The notes: generated by a model from the sequence alone, not told the origin. Counted from the stretch's first letter, positions 51,848-59,852 are shown. The stretch is DNA of 64,000 nt from Pedobacter sp. Bi126 (GCF_918698245.1 NZ_CAKKMS010000003.1:930001-994000), one strand, 5' to 3'. Numbers and translations are program-made.

Positions 51848-51995
51848 CGTCATTGCGAGATACGAAGATAACCGAACGATTGAGTTCATGAATACCTTTA
51901 AAAACAGCTGCAAAAATGAATAATCTTAGTGCACACGCTACTAGCGATCGTTGTAAGATTGCTTCGTCGGCTGAAAAAGCCTTCTCGCAATGACG
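51848..51995. repeat. CGTCATTGCGA-type inverted-repeat element
   Basis: CGTCATTGCGAGA (51848-51860) and TCTCGCAATGACG (51983-51995) are a perfect 13-base inverted repeat. The right half (AAGATTGCTTCGTCGGCTGAAAAAGCC in two parts) is closely related to the right half of the element at 13443. It lies in a convergent gap before oxyR. Confidence 0.78.
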
Positions 51996-52058
51996 ATCAC
52001 ATTTAAAAGCTTTCGAAGCTTTTCCATCGCTTCGCCCTTTTAAACTTCGCAAGAAGAA

Positions 52059-52991
52059 CTAAATCCCAACAATATCTTTTTTCTTCTTTTGCTTCATGGC
52101 TTTTGGGATAATTTCTAAAATCTCATCTTTTAAAGCATTAAGCATCCGTTTTTTAATAAAGTTTTTATGGGTTACCAGGCTGATCTCCCGCACAGGTTCG
52201 GGCGATTTAAAATGACGGATTTTACTAGTCTGTTTTGCATTTAATTCTGCTATGGCCAGCTCGGGCAATAATGTTGCGCCACCGTTTAAATCGACCATTC
52301 TAACCAGCGTTTCTACGCTGCCTGTATTGTATTCCAGTCCCTGTAATCTATTGTTTTTTGTAGAGCGACAAATGTTCAATACCTGATTGCGCATACAATG
52401 ACCTTCGTTTAAAAGCCAGATGTTTTCATCATTCAAATCTTCGGCATCAACGGCCTTCTTTTTATAAAGCTTGCTATTTTTGCTGATATAGCTCACAAAG
52501 TTTTCGTAGTATAACGGGATTTCGGTAATGTTTGGATCGGTAAGTGGCGTGGCTAAAATACCACAATCCAGTACACCTGTTTTGAGGTGGTGAATAATAT
52601 CTTCGGTGGTATATTCCCAGATTAAAAGTTTTAATTCAGGATATTTATCCAGCATGGCAGAAATTACTTCGGGAAGCAGGTACGGTGCAACAGTTGGGAT
52701 AACACCTATTCTTAATTCCCCTAGAACATCCTGCTGCTGACTGCTGATCAGTTCTTTTATTTTTCCGCTTTCCTGTAAAATAATCCTGGCCTGGGCAATA
52801 ATCTGGGCACCAATTTCGGTCGGACTTACTGGTTGTTTGCTCCTGTCGAAAATTTTAACGCTGATCAGTTCCTCCAGCTTTTGTACCTGCATACTTAAGG
52901 TAGGCTGCGTTACAAAACATTTATCCGCTGCAGTAACAAAACTTCTGTAAGTATCTACAGCAACAATATATTCTAGCTGAACTAAAGTCAT
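52059..52991 (-). CDS. oxyR: Peroxide-responsive LysR-family regulator OxyR
   Basis: A 310-residue LysR-type regulator with the N-terminal winged helix (LEYIVAVDTYRSFVTAADK, TQPTLSMQVQKLEE). The effector domain contains NEGHCMRNQVLNIC, whose two Cys are residues 199 and 208, exactly as in E. coli OxyR, where they form the peroxide-sensing disulfide. It is therefore very likely a true OxyR. On the minus strand a TATATTTG box (plus 53016-53023) lies 25 bases upstream of the ATG. Superoxide dismutase is encoded about 1.1 kb away; direct control is not shown. Confidence 0.92.
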   Translation of the reverse strand: MTLVQLEYIVAVDTYRSFVTAADKCFVTQPTLSMQVQKLEELISVKIFDRSKQPVSPTEIGAQIIAQARIILQESGKIKELISSQQQDVLGELRIGVIPTVAPYLLPEVISAMLDKYPELKLLIWEYTTEDIIHHLKTGVLDCGILATPLTDPNITEIPLYYENFVSYISKNSKLYKKKAVDAEDLNDENIWLLNEGHCMRNQVLNICRSTKNNRLQGLEYNTGSVETLVRMVDLNGGATLLPELAIAELNAKQTSKIRHFKSPEPVREISLVTHKNFIKKRMLNALKDEILEIIPKAMKQKKKKDIVGI

Positions 52992-53015
52992 ATAGTTAAA
53001 ATTTATTTATAATTC

Positions 53016-53023
53016 CAAATATA
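53016..53023 (-). promoter_or_regulatory. TAnnTTTG -7 box for oxyR
   Basis: Minus-strand TATATTTG, 25 bases upstream of the oxyR start codon, matches the -7 consensus exactly. No -33 TTG at usual spacing is apparent. Confidence 0.4.
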
Positions 53024-53223
53024 TCAATTTTGACTATAATAAAAAATATTTGAGGCACTGATGGATGGGTAATTGAGTTGTGAATGATTTGGATGAATAA
53101 GATTCTCCGTTAAAATGAGACATTTAAACAAAAGGTTGAATAAAATATTTATGTAGGATTGATTTAATTAGCGATAATCCAAATCATCACCGGTTTTCGA
53201 GATTAATTAGGTATTTTAGTTTT

Positions 53224-54351
53224 ATGAACAGAATTGCTTTACGCTTTGTCCTTCTTGTTATTTCTCTTCCGCTGGCCTTTGCGGCAAATGCCCAAAACCA
53301 ATTTTCCGATTGGGCGTTAGGGCCATTTATACGCCCGGAAAATGTTAATCCCATTATTTCGCCAAAAGCTGAAAGTGTTTTCTTCGACCCGATGAGTAAA
53401 CAAAAAATAGCGTGGGAAGCGGGCGATGTATTTAATCCTGCTGCTACTGTATACAAAAATAAGGTATATCTGCTCTATCGCGGAGAAGATAGGTCAGGTA
53501 ATGGAATTGGCATGCGTACTTCCAGAATAGGTATTGCTGAAAGTACCAATGGCATTACAATGAAGCGCAATCCAGCGCCTGTGCTCTACCCTGATGAAGA
53601 TAATCAAAAAGCGTACGAATGGCCGGGTGGCTGCGAAGATCCGCGAATTGCGGTTACCGCAGAGGGTATGTACGTAATGCTGTATACCCAATGGAACAGA
53701 AATATATTCCGTCTGGCTGTAGCCACTTCCAAAGATTTAAAACACTGGACCAAACACGGCCCTGCGTTTAGTAGGGCCTACAATGGAAAATTTCAAAATC
53801 TCAAATGCAAATCTGGTTCGATTGTAACCAAGGTGGAAAATGGAAAACAAGTGATCGCCAAAATAAATGGCAAATATACGATGTACTGGGGTGAACGTTT
53901 CATGAATATTGCTACCTCAGTCGATCTTATCAATTGGGAGCCAGCTTTAAATGCAAAAGGAGATTTAGATTTAATTGTGAAACCCAGGAAAAAATATTTC
54001 GATAGTGACCTGACCGAGTGCGGTCCGCCGGCAATTGTAACCGATAAGGGTATTTTAGTTTTATATAATGGTAAAAACAGGAGCGATACAGAAAGAGATA
54101 CCAATTATGTAGCCAATACCTATTCGGCCGGGCAGGTGTTGTTCGACCTGAAGCATCCTTCAAAAGTGATCGCGCGGCTTGATCAACCTTTTTTCGTACC
54201 TACTGCGCCTTTCGAAAAAAGCGGGCAATACCCGTCAGGTACAGTTTTTATCGAGGGGCTGGTTTATTTCAAAGAGAAATGGTTTTTATATTATGGCTGT
54301 GCCGACAGCCGGGTAGCAGTAGCCATTTATGATCCTGCCGCTAAAAAATAA
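53224..54351 (+). CDS. Secreted GH130-like glycosidase/phosphorylase
   Basis: A 375-residue protein with a signal peptide (VISLPLAFAANAQ) and a five-bladed beta-propeller pattern of GH130: GDVFNPAATVYKNKVYLLYRGED, RIGIAESTNGI, WPGGCEDPRIAV with the expected catalytic Asp, LAVATSKDLKHW, and YYGCADSRVAVAIYD at the end. Cytoplasmic GH130 enzymes phosphorolyse beta-mannosides; secreted relatives more often hydrolyse beta-1,2-mannosides, since phosphate use outside the cytoplasm is less likely. No other mannan genes are nearby. Convergent with the GDP-fucose synthase gene. Confidence 0.82.
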   Translation: MNRIALRFVLLVISLPLAFAANAQNQFSDWALGPFIRPENVNPIISPKAESVFFDPMSKQKIAWEAGDVFNPAATVYKNKVYLLYRGEDRSGNGIGMRTSRIGIAESTNGITMKRNPAPVLYPDEDNQKAYEWPGGCEDPRIAVTAEGMYVMLYTQWNRNIFRLAVATSKDLKHWTKHGPAFSRAYNGKFQNLKCKSGSIVTKVENGKQVIAKINGKYTMYWGERFMNIATSVDLINWEPALNAKGDLDLIVKPRKKYFDSDLTECGPPAIVTDKGILVLYNGKNRSDTERDTNYVANTYSAGQVLFDLKHPSKVIARLDQPFFVPTAPFEKSGQYPSGTVFIEGLVYFKEKWFLYYGCADSRVAVAIYDPAAKK

Positions 54352-54404
54352 GCCATAAATAAAATTGCGCAGAATAACATCCTGCGCACCCTTGTAAAAC
54401 TCAT

Positions 54405-55331
54405 TTAGTAACGGCTTTCAAAATCCTGATAAGCCAGCGCAATACCTTCGCGAAGTTCTATTTGATGTTTCCAGCCTAAATTATGAAGTTTGCTTACGTC
54501 CATCAATTTACGCGGTGTTCCATCGGGTTTGCTTGCATCGAATACCAATTCGCCTTCAAAGCCCAATACGTCTTTGATTAATAAAGCCAGGTCTTTGATG
54601 GTTAAGTCGTGCCCGGTACCAACATTGATCAAATGCGGTTCGTTGTAGTTTTGCATCAGGAAATAACAGGCGTCTGCCAGATCATCTGCAAACAAAAATT
54701 CGCGCATCGGCGAACCGGATCCCCAAACCACAATCTCTTTTTCGTTATTTGCTTTTGCCTCGTGTACCTTACGGATCAAAGCAGGTAGAACATGTGAATT
54801 TTGAGGGTGATAGTTGTCATTAAAGCCATATAAATTTGTTGGCATTACAGAGATGAAATTACAGCCATATTGATCGCGGTAGGCATCGCACATTTTAATC
54901 CCTGCAATTTTTGCAATTGCATAAGGCTCATTGGTGTGCTCTAAAGTTCCGGTTAAAAGGTAATCTTCTTTTAAAGGCTGTGGGGCCATTTTAGGGTAGA
55001 TACAGCTCGACCCCAAAAACATGAGTTTCTTAACGCCATTTACATAAGCATTATGGATCACATTATTTTGTATGGCTAAATTCTCATAGAGAAAATCGGC
55101 CCTGTATGTATTGTTAGCTACAATGCCACCTACCTTTGCTGCGGCAAGAAATACGTAATCTGGTTTTTCTGCTGCAAAGAAATCGGTAACCGCCTGTTGG
55201 TTGCGTAAATCTAGCTCGCTCGAAGTTTTGGTTATAATATTCTCGTAACCCTCTTTTTGCAGTTTGCGGTAAATGGCCGAACCCACCATACCACGATGAC
55301 CTGCAACATATATTTTAGCGTTTTTTTCCAC
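54405..55331 (-). CDS. fcl: GDP-L-fucose synthase
   Basis: A 308-residue short-chain dehydrogenase/reductase. [16 protein letters not shown] is the NADP-binding loop, FLGSSCIYP and [10 protein letters not shown] hold the Ser and Tyr-x3-Lys catalytic residues, and [13 protein letters not shown] is the family signature. It converts GDP-4-keto-6-deoxymannose to GDP-L-fucose (EC 1.1.1.271) for surface glycans. The usual partner, GDP-mannose dehydratase, is not in the window. The start is a GTG at 55331; it is divergent from trmB, with a minus-strand TATTTTTG box 18 bases upstream. Confidence 0.93.
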   Translation of the reverse strand: MEKNAKIYVAGHRGMVGSAIYRKLQKEGYENIITKTSSELDLRNQQAVTDFFAAEKPDYVFLAAAKVGGIVANNTYRADFLYENLAIQNNVIHNAYVNGVKKLMFLGSSCIYPKMAPQPLKEDYLLTGTLEHTNEPYAIAKIAGIKMCDAYRDQYGCNFISVMPTNLYGFNDNYHPQNSHVLPALIRKVHEAKANNEKEIVVWGSGSPMREFLFADDLADACYFLMQNYNEPHLINVGTGHDLTIKDLALLIKDVLGFEGELVFDASKPDGTPRKLMDVSKLHNLGWKHQIELREGIALAYQDFESRY

Positions 55332-55349
55332 GGTATTTTTTATAGGTTA

Positions 55350-55357
55350 CAAAAATA
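55350..55357 (-). promoter_or_regulatory. TAnnTTTG -7 box for fcl
   Basis: Minus-strand TATTTTTG, 18 bases upstream of the GTG start of fcl, is a perfect -7 match in the divergent fcl/trmB gap. Confidence 0.45.
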
Positions 55358-55422
55358 CGATTCCTAAATAAGAATGACATTAATCTTTCTGGCAAAAGAA
55401 ACTTCGATTATTGATTTAATTG

Positions 55423-55430
55423 TATTTTTG
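55423..55430 (+). promoter_or_regulatory. TAnnTTTG -7 box for trmB
   Basis: TATTTTTG lies 15 bases upstream of the TTG at 55446 and inside a longer possible frame that would begin at an ATG at 55374. Its position favours the TTG as the true start of trmB. Confidence 0.45.
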
Positions 55431-55445
55431 CAGAAAAAAAAACTT

Positions 55446-56096
55446 TTGGGTAAAGATAAACTTAGGCGTTTTGCAGAAATTGAAACATTTGCAAACGTAT
55501 ATCAATTAGAACAAGGAAAAACTTTAAAGGGAAACTGGGCTTCAGCACATTTTAAAAATACGAATCCCATTGTGCTCGAACTGGCATGTGGAAAAGGCGA
55601 ATATTCGGTAAACTTAGCCAGGTTGTTTCCTGAAAAAAACTTTATAGGTGTTGATTATAAGGGTAACCGCATTTGGAGAGGCGCAAAAACAGCTATTGAA
55701 GATGGAATTAACAACGTTGCTTTTTTAAGAATCCAGATTGAAAATTTATTGGATTATTTCAACGAAGGAGAAATTGACGAGATCTGGATCACCTTTCCCG
55801 ATCCGCAACTACAAGATAGCCGTGAAAAAAAACGTTTGACTTTCCCCGCATTCCTGAACCGCTATAAACTTGTTTTAAAACCAGGTGGCAATGTTAATTT
55901 GAAAACGGATAACGACCAATTGTATGCTTATACGTGCGAAAAGGTTGCAGAATTAGGATTGCCTGTACATAAAAATACCGATCATCTGTATACTTCTGAA
56001 CTGGTTGATGAAGTATTGTCGATCAAAACCTATTACGAGAAAAAATACTTGTTACACGATAAAAATATTAATTATATTCAATTTTCTTTTGAATAA
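55446..56096 (+). CDS. trmB: tRNA (guanine-46-N7)-methyltransferase
   Basis: A 216-residue class I methyltransferase with the SAM loop VLELACGKGEYSVNLA and the family signatures NFIGVDYKGNRIWRGAKTA, ITFPDPQLQDSREKKRLTFPAFL and LKTDNDQLYAYT. It makes m7G46 in tRNA (EC 2.1.1.33). The TTG at 55446 (GKDKLRRFAE follows) is chosen: the length is then normal for the family and a promoter box lies just upstream; the ATG at 55374 would put that box inside the gene. The stop overlaps the start of the alkyltransferase-like gene in TAATG. Confidence 0.88.
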   Translation: MGKDKLRRFAEIETFANVYQLEQGKTLKGNWASAHFKNTNPIVLELACGKGEYSVNLARLFPEKNFIGVDYKGNRIWRGAKTAIEDGINNVAFLRIQIENLLDYFNEGEIDEIWITFPDPQLQDSREKKRLTFPAFLNRYKLVLKPGGNVNLKTDNDQLYAYTCEKVAELGLPVHKNTDHLYTSELVDEVLSIKTYYEKKYLLHDKNINYIQFSFE

Positions 56097-56428
56097 TGGA
56101 TACTAACTTTTACGAACAGGTTTATGAGATTGCCCGGTTAATTCCGAAAGGGAGGGTTACATCTTATGGAGCTATCGCGAAAAGTTTAGGTGCAGCAAAA
56201 TCATCAAGAATGGTTGGACATGCCATGCTTTATGCCGGAACAGCCCATCCTGTTGTGCCTGCCCATAGGGTGGTAAACAGTAGTGGTTTGCTAACCGGAA
56301 AGTTTCATTTCAAACCGCCCGAACTAATGGAGGAACTGTTAAAGAAAGAAGGCGTTGAAGTGAAGGACGATAAGGTGGTAAACTTTAAAAAAGTATTCTG
56401 GAATCCGCTCGAAGAAATTACAGTATAA
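56096..56428 (+). CDS. Alkyltransferase-like (ATL) DNA-repair protein
   Basis: A 110-residue protein of the O6-alkylguanine-DNA alkyltransferase C-terminal fold: EIARLIPKGRVTSYGAIAKSLG is the helix-turn-helix and the active-site motif reads VPAHRVVNS. The usual PCHRV Cys is replaced by Ala56, so it cannot accept an alkyl group. ATL proteins with Trp or Ala here bind alkylguanine and flag it for nucleotide excision repair. It overlaps the stop of trmB by one base, and a 3-methyladenine glycosylase gene lies 1.3 kb downstream. Confidence 0.88.
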   Translation: MDTNFYEQVYEIARLIPKGRVTSYGAIAKSLGAAKSSRMVGHAMLYAGTAHPVVPAHRVVNSSGLLTGKFHFKPPELMEELLKKEGVEVKDDKVVNFKKVFWNPLEEITV

Positions 56429-56783
56429 CAGGCAAACTTCGTTTATAATCGGTAAGGGTAAAAATAATCAGAATCAATAAACCTAAGCAGGCATAGAAGA
56501 TTTCGTCGGTTAAATTTCCTTTAAAAAGCGTAAATGCTAAAATTACTAGAACAATACTAACGAAAAACTCGATAAGGCCGTGGAGTTTAAGATTAATGAT
56601 TTTAAAAATACCCCCGCTGAAATTGGTGGTTATCGTTAATAAAAAATGAATGACGCCCAATGTGTAAGCCAGTGTTGAAGCGGTTTTAGAAAGGCCAAAA
56701 ATATCTGGCGAAGCCAACAAAAGCATTACCAATAGGTAATCTAAAACGGCATGAAATTTTGGAGATATCATTTTCATAATCAA
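56418..56783 (-). CDS. Small integral membrane protein, 121 residues
   Basis: Four hydrophobic segments (HAVLDYLLVMLLLASPDIFGL, LAYTLGVIHFLLTI, GLIEFFVSIVLVILAFTLF and FYACLGLLILIIFTL). The opening SPKFHAVLDY and SPDIFG recall SPW-repeat-like membrane proteins, but the match is weak. Its last eleven bases overlap the end of the ATL gene on the other strand. The start could be any of three near-adjacent ATG codons. Function unknown. Confidence 0.65.
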   Translation of the reverse strand: MIMKMISPKFHAVLDYLLVMLLLASPDIFGLSKTASTLAYTLGVIHFLLTITTNFSGGIFKIINLKLHGLIEFFVSIVLVILAFTLFKGNLTDEIFYACLGLLILIIFTLTDYKRSLPVIL

Positions 56784-56828
56784 ATGTTTATATCCCTAAC
56801 AAATAACAGTTAAAAAAGATTTTAAAAT

Positions 56829-57182
56829 ATGGGAAAGCTTGTAGAAGAATTTAATGGCTATCGTGAAAAAATGAACGATAGAATTATGGAGACGGCGAAT
56901 ACAAATATTAAACGATTTTTTGCACTCGATACCACCTCCTATGCTGATGGAGCCTTAGATGTTAAAACGAAAGAGATGTTAGGCCTTGTAGCCTCAATGG
57001 TTTTGCGTTGTGATGATTGCATTAAATACCATTTGGGCAAGTGTTTCGATGCTGGTGTAAACCATGATGAGATGAACGAAATTTTCATGATCGCCAATCT
57101 TGTGGGTGGCAGTATTGTAATTCCACATTACAGGAGAGCGGTGGAGTATTGGGATGAGCTAAGTTTGGAGTCAGGAGTTTAG
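56829..57182 (+). CDS. Carboxymuconolactone decarboxylase family protein
   Basis: A 117-residue protein of the CMD/AhpD fold with KEMLGLVASMVLRCDDCIKYHLGKCFDAGV, where the Cys-x2-Cys and His of the redox centre are present, and MIANLVGGSIVIPHYRRAVEYW at the end. The substrate is unknown. The last six codons (SLESGV) are part of a repeat phrase found in inverted form at 57715, so the original C-terminus may have been altered by repeat insertion. Confidence 0.83.
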   Translation: MGKLVEEFNGYREKMNDRIMETANTNIKRFFALDTTSYADGALDVKTKEMLGLVASMVLRCDDCIKYHLGKCFDAGVNHDEMNEIFMIANLVGGSIVIPHYRRAVEYWDELSLESGV

Positions 57183-57194
57183 AGTTGGGAGTTT
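57162..57194 (+). repeat. AGTTTGGAGT...AGTTGGGAGTT repeat, left copy
   Basis: The sequence AGTTTGGAGTCAGGAGTTTA followed by GAGTTGGGAGTT forms the last codons and 3' flank of the CMD gene. An inverted relative is at 57715-57739, on the other side of the four-helix-bundle gene. Similar phrases are at 6827-6851 and 23757-23779. Confidence 0.55.
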
Positions 57195-57287
57195 CCTTGC
57201 ATGTCCCAGACTGGGGCTGTTAGATTTTAGAGTAGAGTTCTTAAAAATGCACTAAATAATGCCATTGAATATTTTTATATTTAGTTT

Positions 57288-57662
57288 ATGGGAACAATTA
57301 AGGATTTATTGGCTTATCAAAAAGGATTTAAACTTTCAATGGAAATATTCCATATCTCTAAACGGTTTCCATCAGAAGAAAAATATAGTCTAACAGATCA
57401 GATCAGAAGATGCTCAAGAAGTGTTTGCGCGAACTTGGCAGAGGCTTATAGAAAAAGAAAATACCCAAACCATTTTGTTAGTAAGCTTTCTGATGCTGAT
57501 ACTGAAAACGGTGAAACTCAAACCTGGCTGGAATTCGCTCTGGCCTGTAGCTACATTTTTGAGGATGAGTTTAATATGTTAAATAATCAAGCAGAAGAAG
57601 TTGCAAAGTTATTGGTATACATGATGAAAAACCCGGAAAAGTTCTTAATCAAATTGTTTTAA
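57288..57662 (+). CDS. Four-helix bundle protein (23S rRNA intervening-sequence protein family)
   Basis: A 124-residue helical protein of the S23/four-helix-bundle family: IKDLLAYQKGFKLSMEIFHISKRFPSEEKYSLTDQIRRCSRSVCANLAEAYRKR, cited here by its start YQKGFKLSMEIF and the SVCANLAEAYR motif. The family was first seen inside intervening sequences of 23S rRNA genes but is often free-standing, as here. Its role is unknown. Inverted copies of a short repeat lie on both sides, which suggests the gene arrived as a unit. A near-consensus TATATTTA lies just upstream of the ATG. Confidence 0.85.
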   Translation: MGTIKDLLAYQKGFKLSMEIFHISKRFPSEEKYSLTDQIRRCSRSVCANLAEAYRKRKYPNHFVSKLSDADTENGETQTWLEFALACSYIFEDEFNMLNNQAEEVAKLLVYMMKNPEKFLIKLF

Positions 57663-57702
57663 TACGTTGCTTTGGATGACTCCAAGCTCCAATCTTAGCC
57701 CT

Positions 57703-58293
57703 ATGCCGACTCAAAACTCCCAACCCCAAACTCCAAACTCAATAACCCGCTGTGCCTGGGCAGGCTCCGATCCACTCTATATCAAATATCACGATGAAGA
57801 ATGGGGAAAGCCTGTTTATGATGATAAAATTTTATTCGAATTCCTGATCCTCGAAGGTGCGCAGGCTGGCTTAAGCTGGATTACTATTCTCAGAAGACGG
57901 GAGAACTACCGTAAAGCTTTCGCCGATTTTGAGGTGAACAAAGTAGCGGCTTTTACTGAAAAAGATGTAGAGCGGCTGATGAACGATGAAGGTATTATCC
58001 GCAATCGTTTAAAAGTTAAAGGAGCCATTACCAACGCTAAATTGTTCATCGAAATCCAGAAGGAATTTGGAAGCTTTTCTAAGTACATGTGGAGTTTTGT
58101 TCCTGATGGTAAACCGATCCAAAATCAGATCGAAAAAATGAGTGATGTTCCGCCAAGAACCGAACTTTCCGATCAGATTAGTAAAGACATGAAAAAACGT
58201 GGCTTCAAATTTTTCGGCACCAACATCTGTTATGCACATATGCAGGCAACCGGCATGGTTAATGACCATTTATTAAACTGTTGTGCAAGATAA
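57703..58293 (+). CDS. tag: DNA-3-methyladenine glycosylase I
   Basis: A glycosylase of the Tag family, 196 residues from the ATG at 57703. TRCAWAGSDPLYIKYHDEEWGKPVYDD is the N-terminus with the zinc Cys and His, LILEGAQAGLSWITILRRRENYRKAF is the base-binding helix-hairpin, and FFGTNICYAHMQATGMVNDH brings the remaining His/Cys ligands. It removes 3-methyladenine from DNA. The frame stays open further upstream to a TTG at 57667, but that part, and the first ten codons after 57703, are repeat sequence, so the true start may be later still, near SITRCAW. Confidence 0.88.
   Translation: MPTQNSQPQTPNSITRCAWAGSDPLYIKYHDEEWGKPVYDDKILFEFLILEGAQAGLSWITILRRRENYRKAFADFEVNKVAAFTEKDVERLMNDEGIIRNRLKVKGAITNAKLFIEIQKEFGSFSKYMWSFVPDGKPIQNQIEKMSDVPPRTELSDQISKDMKKRGFKFFGTNICYAHMQATGMVNDHLLNCCAR
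57715..57739 (-). repeat. AGTTTGGAGT...GGTTGGGAGTT repeat, right inverted copy
   Basis: On the minus strand this reads AGTTTGGAGTTTGGGGTTGG then GAGTT, a shorter relative of 57162-57194. It falls within the possible N-terminal codons of tag. Confidence 0.55.
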
Positions 58294-58386
58294 TGTTTAC
58301 TTTTTTGCAGCGACCAGGAGCCAGTTTGTTTAAATATTTTATGCAAGAGGATCTTGCAATCCTATAATCAACCCGGAATCCTAGCG

Positions 58387-59067
58387 CTACTTCTTTGTGG
58401 CGTTATATTCCTTAACCCATTCAATTACATCTCTGCTATTAAAATCTGTCCCAGCTTCAACTTTAGCTTTTAAAGTAGGTTGGTCGCCTATTTTTTGCAA
58501 TAAAATATTTTTAATTTCAGTTTTTTTAGTGTCTTCGGTTATCGCCTTCATAGGTACTTCCTGTAAAGGACCAGCACCTGGTTTTTCAATAAAGTAACGA
58601 ACAACAGGCGCACATGCTGGTCTCTCTGGTGCAGCATTACGGCCACTGCCGATGCTAATGCCTCCACCCATACCCATGCCACCATAACCACCGGTTCCTG
58701 TTCCAATACCAATTGACGGTCTGAATTTTACTTTTTTCTCTTTTACTGCGGGAACTAAGGTACCTCCGCCAAAAGAATAAAGATTAACTGTACCCATTTC
58801 GATTATCTTAACAAAACGGTATTCGAAATTGCGCCCATTTGCAAAACCCTTGCTCAAAAAGCTATCACCGTTCCAAAAGAAGTTCTTAACATCCTTTGCA
58901 GGCAAAATCACATCGGCTTCATCATTGGCGCTAATAAAAACCGAAAAATAATCAGTGCCCTTTATCGTTCCACGGATGACATCATCGTTGTTTTTAACAA
59001 TAAAATCCTGGGCTGAAAGTTGATTTAGCGTAAGTAAGAAAAGAAAAACAGATAATAGAAATTTCAT
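58387..59067 (-). CDS. Secreted hypothetical protein with Gly-rich linker
   Basis: A 226-residue protein with a signal peptide (LFLLTLNQLSAQ). The first part, FIVKNNDDVIRGTIKGTDYFSVFIS, followed by ILPAKDVKNFFWNGDSF, is a short beta-domain common in Bacteroidota secreted proteins. A Gly/Met-rich stretch (GTGTGGYGGMGMGGGISIGSG) links it to a charged C-terminal domain. No enzyme motif is seen. The function is unknown. Confidence 0.65.
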   Translation of the reverse strand: MKFLLSVFLFLLTLNQLSAQDFIVKNNDDVIRGTIKGTDYFSVFISANDEADVILPAKDVKNFFWNGDSFLSKGFANGRNFEYRFVKIIEMGTVNLYSFGGGTLVPAVKEKKVKFRPSIGIGTGTGGYGGMGMGGGISIGSGRNAAPERPACAPVVRYFIEKPGAGPLQEVPMKAITEDTKKTEIKNILLQKIGDQPTLKAKVEAGTDFNSRDVIEWVKEYNATKK

Positions 59068-59114
59068 ATGCTTAATTGCTTTTCACAAATAACGGAACTT
59101 AATTCCAAAACATA

Positions 59115-59791
59115 CTAATTCAGATTAATTTTGATATTTCCAGTCGCTACATCAGGATGTTCTTTTTGAAAATTAATAAATGATTCTTTAGCTCTGGATC
59201 AGCTTGAGTATCAGTCATCACTTTACGCAGACTTTCCCGATCAATAAAATTAACCAGTCCGATATTAATGGCAATATAGTTGGCAATCTTATTAATGTTT
59301 TCCTATTCATTGGCAAAAACATCTTTAGCGGCGTTAATATCCTCGATTGATTTTAGCTGTACGGCAATTTCTTTTGCCAAAACTTCTTTGTTAACAACAA
59401 CCATTCCCTTTGGAATATAAAATGTAGAATCGGTTTTATAGGGATCAACAAAGAGAAATAGCGTATCTTTTGTAGTTGGATTTATCAAAGTATAACGATC
59501 TACAATACCTGTATTTGAATGTTGACTATTTCTTTTAGTAAAGTCGATTTTTGATCCATCAGGCCAGCGGTAAGAATTTTCGAGTTTGGCCATTCTTACT
59601 CTTAAATTATCCCGATCGGATATGTTTTTAAAGGCACCACTGCCTATTGGCCGATCGATTGACGCGCCATAACCATCATCGGGTCCTTTTAGGTTTTCGA
59701 AAGTGATATAGGTAATCAAGGTATCGGATGGGAACTGAGCCTTGGTTAAGCAGGCCGTCATGCAAAAAATTAAGGTAAAGAAAGTTTTCAT
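59115..59791 (-). pseudogene. Decayed secreted-protein gene (in-frame TAG plus one-base frameshift)
   Basis: The first 162 codons (59791 to a TAG at 59305) encode a signal peptide (MKTFFTLIFCMTACLTKAQ) and a mature part ending DINAAKDVFANE. The same frame continues past the TAG with protein-like sequence (ENINKIANYIAINIGLVNF, IDRESLRKVMTDTQADPELK). There it shifts by one base into ESFINFQKEHPDVATGNIKI and ends NLN at a stop at 59115. An intact ancestor would be about 225 residues. The parent family is not recognised. A shortened 162-residue product could still be made, or the two lesions could be sequence errors. Confidence 0.75.
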
Positions 59792-59852
59792 AAAAGCGTT
59801 TTTTTATAAATGATGCTTAAAGTAAGAGATTTCAATAAATAATTTATTTTTT

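Noticed and set aside
54366-54388. TGCGCAG/CTGCGCA hairpin between the GH130 and fcl genes
   Set aside because: The stem is only seven bases with no T-run. It may help end transcription in the convergent gap, but this is not supported strongly enough to list.
55374-55445. Upstream ATG start for trmB
   Set aside because: It would add 24 residues not typical of the family and place a perfect -7 box inside the gene. The TTG at 55446 fits both length and promoter.
57667-57702. TTG start for tag at 57667
   Set aside because: The extra N-terminal codons are repeat-derived sequence and not part of the Tag fold.
59303-59791. Recoding of the TAG as an amino acid in the 162-codon gene
   Set aside because: The downstream frame also contains a one-base shift, so recoding alone would not restore a full protein. 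Decay is the simpler reading.
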